Shown here: positions 1 to 7,535 of the stretch, one piece after another | Position numbering within the stretch: the stretch's first letter is position 1 | How the letters are laid out: each line of letters opens with the position of its first letter | Source: Erysipelothrix sp. | Lineage (GTDB): Bacteria; Bacillota_I; Bacilli_A; Erysipelotrichales; Erysipelotrichaceae | Assembly (NCBI GenBank): GCA_012512455.1 | Contig: JAAZEF010000070.1 | Span: 1-48,511, forward strand | Direction: 5' to 3' | DNA: 48,511 nt | Position numbers and translations under genes: made by a program | Notes under the pieces: model-generated | Database searches by the model: none | Told to the model about the DNA's origin: nothing | The model's input: only the letters and a program-made list of their open reading frames with translations

Positions 1-668
1 CCTAAAGCCACATCTTCAAGATAGTATAGACTTTCAACAAGTTGTTGACGATGAGTTTTAAGTCCATAAACATACCCTGAGAATTCTTGACCTAGTGTTA
101 AATTGGTCGCATCTTGGAGGTGGGTTCTGCCTGCTTTTTGAAGATGCTTAAATGATTCTGAAAGTCTCTCTAATTCAGATATCATTGCATCTAATGCATT
201 TAAGACATGATGAGAAACTAAATGTCTAGTCGCAATATGCATCGCTGTAGGAAAGACATCATTAGTTGATTGAGACTTATTGACATCATCATTAGGATGA
301 ATTAAGTTAGTTTGTGCTTTTTGATTTGCTAGATTGGCAATGACTTCATTGACGTTCATATTTGATTGTGTTCCTGAGCCACTTTGATAAACTGATAATA
401 CAAAATGATCATTATAGTGACCTTCTAAAATATCATTACAACTTTCTATAATGAAATCTCTTTTTTCCAAAGTTAAAACACCGACTTCATGATTTGCTAT
501 TGCACATGCTTTTTTCACCTGGACCATGGCCATGATTTGATCGATTGGCATTAACTGTTGCTGAATCGGAAAGTGTAAAAAAGCTCGTTGTGTTTGAGCT
601 CCATAATATTTATCATTAGGTACTTTAATTTCTCCTAAAGAATCTTTTTCAATACGATAATTATTCAT
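1..668 (-). CDS. fumC: Fumarate hydratase class II, 5' part (runs off the window)
   Basis: Catalyses reversible hydration of fumarate to malate in the cytoplasm. Only the first 222 codons are inside the window; the gene continues past base 1. It starts at ATG 668, preceded by a strong AAGGAGGAATG-type ribosome binding site. The N-terminus reads RIEKDSLGEIKVPNDKYYGA followed by QTQR, which is the fumarase form (aspartase has GIQT at this place). GSGTQSNMNVNEVIAN and then HPNDDVNKSQSTNDVFPTAM are the substrate-binding blocks of the fumarase/aspartase superfamily, and GRTHLQDATNLTLGQEFSGY follows near the cut end. The distinctive C-terminal GSSxMPxKxN signature lies outside the window. Aspartate ammonia-lyase is the alternative, but the GAQTQR and GSGTQ motifs argue against it. 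Confidence 0.9.
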   Translation of the reverse strand, partial: MNNYRIEKDSLGEIKVPNDKYYGAQTQRAFLHFPIQQQLMPIDQIMAMVQVKKACAIANHEVGVLTLEKRDFIIESCNDILEGHYNDHFVLSVYQSGSGTQSNMNVNEVIANLANQKAQTNLIHPNDDVNKSQSTNDVFPTAMHIATRHLVSHHVLNALDAMISELERLSESFKHLQKAGRTHLQDATNLTLGQEFSGYVYGLKTHRQQLVESLYYLEDVAL

Positions 669-719
669 AAAACATTCCTCCTTAAGCTCTGATTCATTGT
701 ATCATATTCTTTAAGAGCA

Positions 720-752
720 TAAAAAAACAAGGGTTAATTTAACCCTTGTTTT
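720..752 (-). terminator. Rho-independent terminator after the small Xre regulator
   Basis: Inverted repeat AACAAGGGTT ... AACCCTTGTT at 726-750. On the minus strand it is followed by a run of T (complement of 720-727). It lies directly after the stop codon of the HTH gene at 756 and separates it from fumC. Confidence 0.8.
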
Positions 753-755
753 GAG

Positions 756-968
756 CTATTTCTCTTCACCGTCATCCAACGTTTCAAAGAATTCGTCAAG
801 TGTCATATCAAGAGTATCTGCTGCTCTCTTAGCTGAACGTAGACTCATTCTAAGTGGATCACGTTTACCGGTCACAAATTTGGACACGGCTGGTTGGTGA
901 ATTCCTGAGTTTTTCGCAAAACGGTATCCCGTCATTTGCTTAGATTCAAGTAATTCTTTGAAGTTCAT
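756..968 (-). CDS. Small Xre/Cro-family HTH DNA-binding protein
   Basis: A 70-residue protein that is almost only a helix-turn-helix. The segment around residues 14-37, containing GYRFAKNSGIHQPAVSKFVTG, matches the Xre/Cro fold: helix 2, turn, and recognition helix with the QPAVSKF pattern. The C-terminus is acidic (ETLDDGEEK). The start is ATG 968 with AAGGAGGGCG upstream. It is monocistronic, with its own terminator. Such small HTH proteins are often antitoxin or phage-type regulators, but I see no toxin gene next to it. The target is unknown. Confidence 0.8.
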   Translation of the reverse strand: MNFKELLESKQMTGYRFAKNSGIHQPAVSKFVTGKRDPLRMSLRSAKRAADTLDMTLDEFFETLDDGEEK

Positions 969-1057
969 GAGTTTCGCCCTCCTTCTGACTTATATTATAT
1001 ATAAAGATTCGATATATTTCCAGTATTTTAATGCAAATTACTTATCAGAAGACTATT

Positions 1058-1714
1058 TTAAAGCGCAACTGCGCACTTCTGGTGCTGTATTTTGCTAATT
1101 GTCACTTTTCCATTCACTATATCTATAGTATTTTCTTTCGCTAATGACTTCAAAGCACGATGTACCGAACGGATATTACACCCTAAAGTGTCCGCCATCA
1201 CTTGATGACTATCTGCGACAACAAATTGTTCATGTTGTTCTAAGTAACGACTGTCGATAGTAAAACTTATGAAATGTTTCACTCTCTCTTTTACAGATAG
1301 ACTGATTAGATCAATATAATGTTGAGCAATAAATGATTGTCTATTAATTAAATTGATAAGAACACGTTGATGAAATTCATGATTCTTTTGCATTAATTCC
1401 ATAAACAGGTCTTTAGCCAAAGCATAAACTAGACACTCAGTAATTGCTTTATAAGAAATTTTATTTTGGGATGGATAAAACAGTTCATAGACCCCAATTT
1501 GATCAAAGTGATGCATCCGATAGACATTTATCACTTGATGTTGATGATGGGCATGCCGATATTCTGCGATAGTACCTTCGAGTAAAAAATAAACAAAACC
1601 TTCGTCTATTAACAGATTGTCATTGCGCCCGATATTAAATGGTGTAAAAGATGATTCATCAATCTCAGTAACACCATAAAAGAATTCATTAAACAGATGG
1701 TTGATTGATAGCAT
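1058..1714 (-). CDS. Crp/Fnr-family transcriptional regulator
   Basis: About 218 residues. The N-terminal half looks like a degenerate cyclic-nucleotide-binding beta-roll, with FVYFLLEGTIAEY resembling the usual hydrophobic-GxV strand pair. The C-terminal winged helix contains HQVMADTLGCNIRSVHRALK and then an INDxNGKVTI-like wing. The Fnr-type cysteine cluster for an iron-sulfur centre is absent, and the Arg/Ser of a classic cAMP pocket is not evident, so the effector is unknown. I prefer ATG 1714 to ATG 1723, because the GAAAGG ribosome binding site directly abuts 1723 and is about 9 nt from 1714. A TATAAT-like -10 lies near 1741-1746. It is monocistronic. Confidence 0.85.
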   Translation of the reverse strand: MLSINHLFNEFFYGVTEIDESSFTPFNIGRNDNLLIDEGFVYFLLEGTIAEYRHAHHQHQVINVYRMHHFDQIGVYELFYPSQNKISYKAITECLVYALAKDLFMELMQKNHEFHQRVLINLINRQSFIAQHYIDLISLSVKERVKHFISFTIDSRYLEQHEQFVVADSHQVMADTLGCNIRSVHRALKSLAKENTIDIVNGKVTISKIQHQKCAVAL

Positions 1715-1789
1715 TTTATTCATCCTTTCATAACATCTGCTATTATACTATGTTAAGGCTGAATAAATATGTTATTTTCTTGTGATTTT

Positions 1790-2419
1790 CTACTGTCCAC
1801 CTTGTTTTAAGTAAGAATCCATCACTCTTTGACCCCAAGATGCATCAATTTGAATAAACGCCGACATCTCAAACTCCCTTAGAATCTGATGATACTTTCT
1901 ATCCGCAATACTGAAGACTTCAGGATCTACTTCTAAAGTAATGCTTTGACCATCATCTAAAAAGAGTGCCAAGAAGAAGCCTTCTTTATCTCTATTAAGT
2001 AACATATGAAGTATATTAAATTGTGGTTCGTTTTGTTTAACAAAATGATGAGCTTCCAACTTCACCAACTCTACAATACGATCATCTAAATCAGAGTTAA
2101 GGATTAGTAATTTCTCTATCAACTCATTTTCACTAGTCACAAGACGAGAATTTAAAGTATCATCTTGTTGTAAAAGCCCAAGTCCTTTATTAAATAACTC
2201 ATCATTTAATTTTTCATTGGGTGGTAAGACATAAATTAATTGTGATTGTTGAGGATACTTAACAATACTTTGATAAATGACACTGTTGACATACCCACAA
2301 TGATCACACTTTAGTGAATAAGGTGCTAAGCTCAGTAACTCATCATATTGAATTGTTTCATAACTCTTAAAATTAATGATATTTTGGCATTGGGGACATG
2401 TTATTTGTATTAATGACAT
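1790..2419 (-). CDS. CpXC-domain zinc-ribbon protein, co-operonic with sbcCD
   Basis: 209 residues. The N-terminus has two knuckles, CPQC (about residues 9-12) and CDHCG (about residues 38-42), separated by roughly 28 residues, followed by hydrophobic segments. This is the layout of the CpXC domain, a predicted zinc-binding domain of unknown function. The rest of the protein is acidic and mainly helical, with no recognised catalytic motif. The gene begins 11 nt after the sbcC stop with GAGGAGA upstream, so it is probably co-transcribed as the third gene of the sbcD-sbcC operon. A role with the nuclease is inference only. Confidence 0.7.
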   Translation of the reverse strand: MSLIQITCPQCQNIINFKSYETIQYDELLSLAPYSLKCDHCGYVNSVIYQSIVKYPQQSQLIYVLPPNEKLNDELFNKGLGLLQQDDTLNSRLVTSENELIEKLLILNSDLDDRIVELVKLEAHHFVKQNEPQFNILHMLLNRDKEGFFLALFLDDGQSITLEVDPEVFSIADRKYHQILREFEMSAFIQIDASWGQRVMDSYLKQGGQ

Positions 2420-2430
2420 AATTTTCTCCT

Positions 2431-5418
2431 CTATTCATAGTGAATTTCTAACTGACTTCCTTTACTGGATTTAATGACTTCTATCTGATTAGTAATACGC
2501 GATTTTAATTCATCAACATGACTTATCATCCCAACCATTCGACCACTTTCATTCAGTGACATTAGGGTATCAATAGCGCTATCTAAAGAGACGTTGTCTA
2601 ATGAACCAAAACCTTCATCAATAAAGAGCGTATTGATTCGATACCCACCACTCATGGCCGACATTACATCTGATAAACCTAACGCAAGAGATAAGGAGGC
2701 CTTAAACTGTTCGCCGCCTGACAATGTCGTAACCATCCGTGTTGTTGATGTATAGTAGTCAAGTACACCTATTTCTAATCCTTTGGCCCCACGACCCTTA
2801 CTTTCGTTGGCCAAAAGGAAAGTATACCTCTGTTCTGTCATTTTATAAAGATGAACATTGGCAGCTTGTAGCACTTTTTCAAAAGTAATACTTAAGACAT
2901 ATCTCTCAAAGGATAGATATTGTGTCTGTTTACTTCCACTCGCAATCTGACTTAGTTCAAAATATTGCTGGTAGTTTCTCAAACTTTCTTTCATAGATTT
3001 ATTTTCAGGGACCAATTTTGACAACAAATCTTGGGTCAGAGCAATATTGTTAGAAGTTATTTCATTTTGTTTATTCAACTCTACAATTTGCATCTCATGA
3101 TCAACCACTTGTTGTTGAAGCATAGCTTGATCTAATCCTTCTAGTTTTGTCGATAAATCTTTAAGTTGTTCCTTATTAAGTTGATGTAAGATTTCATAGT
3201 CTGTAATTTCTTGTTGATAACTTTCAACCAAAGAAGACTCTATCAAATGTTTCTCAAAGTCTTTATCTAGATTTAATTCTACCACTTTAGCTTCTATTTG
3301 CGTTGTTAACTTCTCTTTTACTTGATTAAGATCTTCTTGATTTTCTTTTGTGTTTTTCAAAGATTGTTCTTTTGATGTAAGAGTTGTTTGAATCTGTTGT
3401 TGTGTATCAAGTATTAATTGATAATCACTACGAATCGATTCAATCTCTTGAGTTGTTTGTTCAATCATTGCTTCATAAGGTTTATTGAGATAAACAATCA
3501 ATTCTTTCAATGAATTTGTTAATTTCATAAAATTATTCTGAGCGATCAAAATATCTTTAGAAATGTCATTTAATAACATCTTTTCTTCATTGAGTTTTTG
3601 ACTCTTTGTCGATAGTAAATCACGATGTGTATTTTCTTTTGACAACACTTCTTTATTTTGTTGAATTTCTTGACTTATCTCATCAATTCTTTGGATAATC
3701 AAAGACTGTTTTGCTTTCAATTTTGATAACGATGAATCATCCATTGTTTCAAATTCTGGATAAAGACTTTGAGATTGACGCATTTCACTAATCTGCAAAC
3801 TTAGTCTTTCGTAAGTTGATTTATGTGTCATTAGCTCTTTATCTAATGCTTCTAAAGTCTCTTTATCTACATGATTCTCATGAAGTGAAGCTAGTTGTGG
3901 ATGGTCAAGTGAACCACACACAGGACATGGCTTACCTTCTTTTAATGTTTGAGCGATTACTCCTGCTAAAGATTCATGAAACTGATGATAACTATGTTCA
4001 TATAGTTCATTCTTTTGTTTTAATAATAGAGAAATTTCATCAAATTGTTTTAATGATGACTTTAGATTCTTCTTTAATTCAAGATATGAACTCAATCTTT
4101 CCACTTGCTTATCAACTTCTATTTTTTCTTCTGATAGTTTTAATAATAATGATTGTAAGTCATTTTGTTTATTTCGTAAATCATCCAATTTCTTCAAATC
4201 TTCTTGGTGTTTAACTTGTTGTTGGCTAAGTGTTGTTAGTGTTTGTTTACTTAGTGTTTGTTGATTAATTAAACTCTTTAACTCTCTTAAAACATCTTTT
4301 AATTCTTGACGTAAAGTCTTGGCTTGTCGTTGTTTCTCTAGTGCACTTTGATATTCATTGATCTTCAAGTAATAGCTATCTAAAGAATCATACTTTTTCT
4401 TTTTTACTTGTAAGTCTTTTACAACCTGTTGATAATTTTGATTAAGTTGAGTTATTTCTGATTGTAATTGTTGTTCTTTAAGACTGTTTTTATTAATATT
4501 TTGCTGATTATCGTTTAGCTTTTCAAGAAATGGGACCATTTGTAAGGATTTATGGTGAAGATTTAACTGTAACTTTTTTTCTTCAATAGAAGGTTTTAAG
4601 TCAGATAATTCTTTTCTTTTTTCTTGTTTTAATTGATAGTCATTAAATAAAGAAAGATTTGAAGAAAAGATGTTTTTTTCTTTCTCTAATGTTTTTAATT
4701 GAGTTTGATTGAGTTGTAATTCTTTCTTTAATTGATCCATCTGTTGTTGGTTGTCAGTGATTACTTGGTCCACTTCATCGATTGCTATATCTTTGATGAG
4801 AGATTGAATAAAGTATTTACTTTTATCCACTTCTTCTCTATATTGCTTAGTTTTCTCAGTTAATGTCGCTTGAAAGGCTTCAATGTCTTGAGTTTTAAAT
4901 AAGTGTCTAAAAATATTTTCTTTTTCTCTACTGCTAGCAAATAACAATTTAACAAATTCACCTTGAGGTAATAAGACAATTTTTCTAAATTGATCCGCAT
5001 TTAGATTGATTAATTTTAAAATATATTCATTGACCTCAGTCAGTTTAGTGCTATTGAAATGTCGTGATTCAAACGATATTTCTTGATGATGTTGTCGTAA
5101 CAAATTGGTCTTTGTGGGACGTATTTGAGCAGGGTAACGTGTCACATGATAAATCTCTTGGTTGATCTCAAACTCTAATTTAACATAAGAGACTTCTTCA
5201 TCTGATGCGTAGTGTGATTTAAGGGAATCACTTTCTCTAACTTCTCCACTAGTGCTCCCATATAAGGCAAAGGTTAATGCATCAAAAATGGTTGTCTTAC
5301 CTGAGCCAGTGGGCCCTGTAATTAAAAAAAGGCCACCAGTTGCTAGTCTTTCAAAATCAATGGAGGTCTGTTGATGGAATGGCCCAAAAGCATTAAGCGT
5401 CATCATTTTCAATCGCAT
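2431..5418 (-). CDS. sbcC: Exonuclease subunit SbcC (SMC-like ATPase)
   Basis: ATPase subunit of the SbcCD (Rad50-Mre11-type) nuclease, which cleaves DNA hairpins and processes blocked ends. 995 residues, typical for the family. Walker A is GPTGSGKTTIFDAL near residue 35. Long coiled coils flank a zinc hook CPVCGSLDHP near residue 497. The ABC signature is LSGGEQFKASLSLAL and Walker B is TLFIDEGFGSLD, both in the last 100 residues, followed by a D-loop and an ISHVDEL switch histidine. It follows sbcD directly: the sbcD stop (TAA) abuts the sbcC ATG with no gap, indicating translational coupling. Confidence 0.97.
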   Translation of the reverse strand: MRLKMMTLNAFGPFHQQTSIDFERLATGGLFLITGPTGSGKTTIFDALTFALYGSTSGEVRESDSLKSHYASDEEVSYVKLEFEINQEIYHVTRYPAQIRPTKTNLLRQHHQEISFESRHFNSTKLTEVNEYILKLINLNADQFRKIVLLPQGEFVKLLFASSREKENIFRHLFKTQDIEAFQATLTEKTKQYREEVDKSKYFIQSLIKDIAIDEVDQVITDNQQQMDQLKKELQLNQTQLKTLEKEKNIFSSNLSLFNDYQLKQEKRKELSDLKPSIEEKKLQLNLHHKSLQMVPFLEKLNDNQQNINKNSLKEQQLQSEITQLNQNYQQVVKDLQVKKKKYDSLDSYYLKINEYQSALEKQRQAKTLRQELKDVLRELKSLINQQTLSKQTLTTLSQQQVKHQEDLKKLDDLRNKQNDLQSLLLKLSEEKIEVDKQVERLSSYLELKKNLKSSLKQFDEISLLLKQKNELYEHSYHQFHESLAGVIAQTLKEGKPCPVCGSLDHPQLASLHENHVDKETLEALDKELMTHKSTYERLSLQISEMRQSQSLYPEFETMDDSSLSKLKAKQSLIIQRIDEISQEIQQNKEVLSKENTHRDLLSTKSQKLNEEKMLLNDISKDILIAQNNFMKLTNSLKELIVYLNKPYEAMIEQTTQEIESIRSDYQLILDTQQQIQTTLTSKEQSLKNTKENQEDLNQVKEKLTTQIEAKVVELNLDKDFEKHLIESSLVESYQQEITDYEILHQLNKEQLKDLSTKLEGLDQAMLQQQVVDHEMQIVELNKQNEITSNNIALTQDLLSKLVPENKSMKESLRNYQQYFELSQIASGSKQTQYLSFERYVLSITFEKVLQAANVHLYKMTEQRYTFLLANESKGRGAKGLEIGVLDYYTSTTRMVTTLSGGEQFKASLSLALGLSDVMSAMSGGYRINTLFIDEGFGSLDNVSLDSAIDTLMSLNESGRMVGMISHVDELKSRITNQIEVIKSSKGSQLEIHYE

Positions 5419-6528
5419 TTAGTTACTCTCACTTTCTTTTAATGTATTAATGATAATTTCGTTTTGTTCTTCACTAAGTTCTTTTTGACTATAATGTTCA
5501 TAGAATTGGGTAAATAGTTTTTGATAATCTAAAGTTTCAATTTTTTCGAGGTTCAAATCAGAAAACGAAGACATGACTTTCTGTAATTGAGTATATTCAA
5601 GACCCATCGCATAGGGATAGCGATGCTTTAAACGATTCATTGCTTCAATTATAAGTTGTGGGTCATCTAGTTCAAAAAACACATAATCATCGGAGTTTCC
5701 TTGCATAATTTCTTCAAAACTTCCTTTAATCACCTTTAGGTCTCTTATAGGTTGTAAATCTCTTGTTTCTATCGAGACTTCTTTATTATCTATGGTCACG
5801 ATTTTAACTGATTTTTTGTGACTAGCTTCTGATTTAGAGTATTTTAAAATTGAGCCACTATAGCCTATTTTATCTCCTGTAACTTTTTGTGAAGCATGAA
5901 GATGACCTAAGGCTACATAATCGAAATCAGAGAAAAGTACACTATCCACAAATTCACTATTTCCTATCGATAATGGTCTTTCTGAATCTGATTCAATTAG
6001 TGATTGGCTATCTTTGATAACATAACCATGATATGTTGCGACATTATTTTTTGAAGCATCCAATTGTAATAATTCCAATTGAGCTTCAAGTGCTTTCTCT
6101 AGATTAGTAATTTCATCATTATCTAAAGCAGCTTTAACTGCTAAGTGATCAGCATATGGAATCAAATAAAAATCAGTATCGCCTATTGAGACTTTTGATA
6201 TATGAACATCTCCTGCTAAAAATATATTCTCTGCTTTTAATAATTGAGAAGCATATTGAACCCTAATGGGACTATCATGATTACCTGCAATAGCAATCAG
6301 TGTTAAATTGTGTTCATGTATTTTATTAAGTGTTTCATTGAATAGTTGAACCGCTTCTTTCGATGGAAGTGATCGATCATAGATGTCTCCTGCCATCACA
6401 ATTACATCCACCTCTTCTTGGTTGGCGATCTCTATGATTTGATCTAGAACAACCTTTTGATCTTCGATCATTGAATATTCGTTAACTATTTTACCTATGT
6501 GCCAATCGGCAGTGTGAAGAAATCGCAT
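5419..6528 (-). CDS. sbcD: Exonuclease subunit SbcD (Mre11-type nuclease)
   Basis: Metallophosphoesterase nuclease subunit of SbcCD. 369 residues. Phosphoesterase motifs occur in order: FLHTADWHIGK at the N-terminus, VMAGDIYDRS, AIAGNHDSP and ALGHLHASQKV, giving the expected Asp, His and Asn ligands of a di-manganese site. The C-terminal third is the family's capping/SbcC-contact region. The start is ATG 6528 with AAAGGAGACATT upstream. It is the first gene of the sbcD-sbcC-CpXC operon, divergent from the Gfo/Idh/MocA gene at 6606; the promoters share about 77 nt. Confidence 0.97.
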   Translation of the reverse strand: MRFLHTADWHIGKIVNEYSMIEDQKVVLDQIIEIANQEEVDVIVMAGDIYDRSLPSKEAVQLFNETLNKIHEHNLTLIAIAGNHDSPIRVQYASQLLKAENIFLAGDVHISKVSIGDTDFYLIPYADHLAVKAALDNDEITNLEKALEAQLELLQLDASKNNVATYHGYVIKDSQSLIESDSERPLSIGNSEFVDSVLFSDFDYVALGHLHASQKVTGDKIGYSGSILKYSKSEASHKKSVKIVTIDNKEVSIETRDLQPIRDLKVIKGSFEEIMQGNSDDYVFFELDDPQLIIEAMNRLKHRYPYAMGLEYTQLQKVMSSFSDLNLEKIETLDYQKLFTQFYEHYSQKELSEEQNEIIINTLKESESN

Positions 6529-6572
6529 AATGTCTCCTTTAGTTTGTATTATATCAAATCTGTATGCTCTTA

Positions 6573-6581
6573 TGGTATTAT
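6573..6581 (+). promoter_or_regulatory. Extended -10 promoter element upstream of the first Gfo/Idh/MocA gene
   Basis: TGG-TATTAT (TG at 6573-6574, hexamer 6576-6581) fits the extended -10 pattern TGnTATAAT with one mismatch. No convincing -35 is seen. It is 25 nt before the start codon and upstream of the GAAGGAAGGTGG ribosome binding site. The same TGGTATTAT occurs upstream of the LuxR-type gene near 21348. Confidence 0.45.
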
Positions 6582-6605
6582 GGAAAAAGAAGGAAGGTGG
6601 ACTCC

Positions 6606-7535
6606 ATGATCTCTGTAGGAATTTTGTCGACTGCTAGTGTTGCTTATCGCTTTGTTAAAGCGATAGAACAAAGCGACCTGCTTGTTGTAGATGCTATTGC
6701 GTCACGCTCATTAACTAAGGCTCAACAATTTAGTGAGAAATATCATATACCTAAAGCTTATGGTAGTTATGAAGAATTATTTGAGGATGACGACATTGAC
6801 TTAATTTACATTTGTACGCCTAATCACACTCATTTCACTTATGGACGAAAAGCCTTACTTGCCCATAAACATGTGGTTATAGAAAAGCCGTTTGCGATGA
6901 GTGTATCTCAAGCTACTCACCTATTTGATTTAGCTCGTATCAATAATCTTTTCATCATGGAAGCAATGAAGAGTCTATTTTTACCTGCCACAAATTTCAT
7001 TAAACAAGCCATTCAACAACAAGAACTTGGTCCCTTGAGACAGATTGATATGACCCAATCGATGAACGTAAGACTTCCCAAACATCATTGGATGAACCAA
7101 CCTGTCACGGGTGGTATTTTAACTACTTCTGGTAGTTATACTTTCGAATACATTGATTACTTATTAGAGTGTCCTTTTAATTCAATTAATATTACAAGTA
7201 TTGAGGATGAAAATGGAGTAACTCAACAAGCAAACATTTCAATGACTACCACAGATATCCTTATTACATCACGTTTGGCGATGAATGTACTAACTAACAA
7301 TGAAGCAATCTTTTACTTTGATAAAGGACATATGGTAGTTAAAGATTATTGGAAAGCACAAGAAGTAATTAGTGATCAGACAGTCCATTCTTTCAACACT
7401 GACTATGAAATGATTTATGAAGTGAATCATATTGCGGACTGTTTTGAAAAAGGGCAGCTTTTGTCTTCTATTGCGACAAAAGAGCGTACTCTATTTTCAA
7501 TAGAGTTAATAGAACAATATTACAATAAAGAATAA
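6606..7535 (+). CDS. Gfo/Idh/MocA-family NAD(P)-dependent oxidoreductase (copy 1)
   Basis: About 309 residues. It has an N-terminal Rossmann fold (VGILSTASVAYRF; the usual glycine-rich loop is replaced by STAS) and the family's EKPFAMS motif, whose Lys is the usual catalytic residue. A C-terminal alpha/beta domain has GGILTTSGSYTFEY in the place of the typical GG-hydrophobic-D-G-H block. Family members oxidise or epimerise sugars, inositols or trans-dihydrodiols; the substrate here cannot be read. I chose ATG 6606 rather than the in-frame upstream ATG 6564 because GAAGGAAGGTGG sits just before it and family homology begins there. It converges with hppA; the 3' ends overlap by 16 nt. A paralogue lies at 13339-14307. 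Confidence 0.85.
   Translation: MISVGILSTASVAYRFVKAIEQSDLLVVDAIASRSLTKAQQFSEKYHIPKAYGSYEELFEDDDIDLIYICTPNHTHFTYGRKALLAHKHVVIEKPFAMSVSQATHLFDLARINNLFIMEAMKSLFLPATNFIKQAIQQQELGPLRQIDMTQSMNVRLPKHHWMNQPVTGGILTTSGSYTFEYIDYLLECPFNSINITSIEDENGVTQQANISMTTTDILITSRLAMNVLTNNEAIFYFDKGHMVVKDYWKAQEVISDQTVHSFNTDYEMIYEVNHIADCFEKGQLLSSIATKERTLFSIELIEQYYNKE

Noticed and set aside
756-968. Small HTH protein as antitoxin of a toxin-antitoxin pair
   Set aside because: No toxin-like gene is adjacent; both neighbours are unrelated and separated by a terminator or gap.
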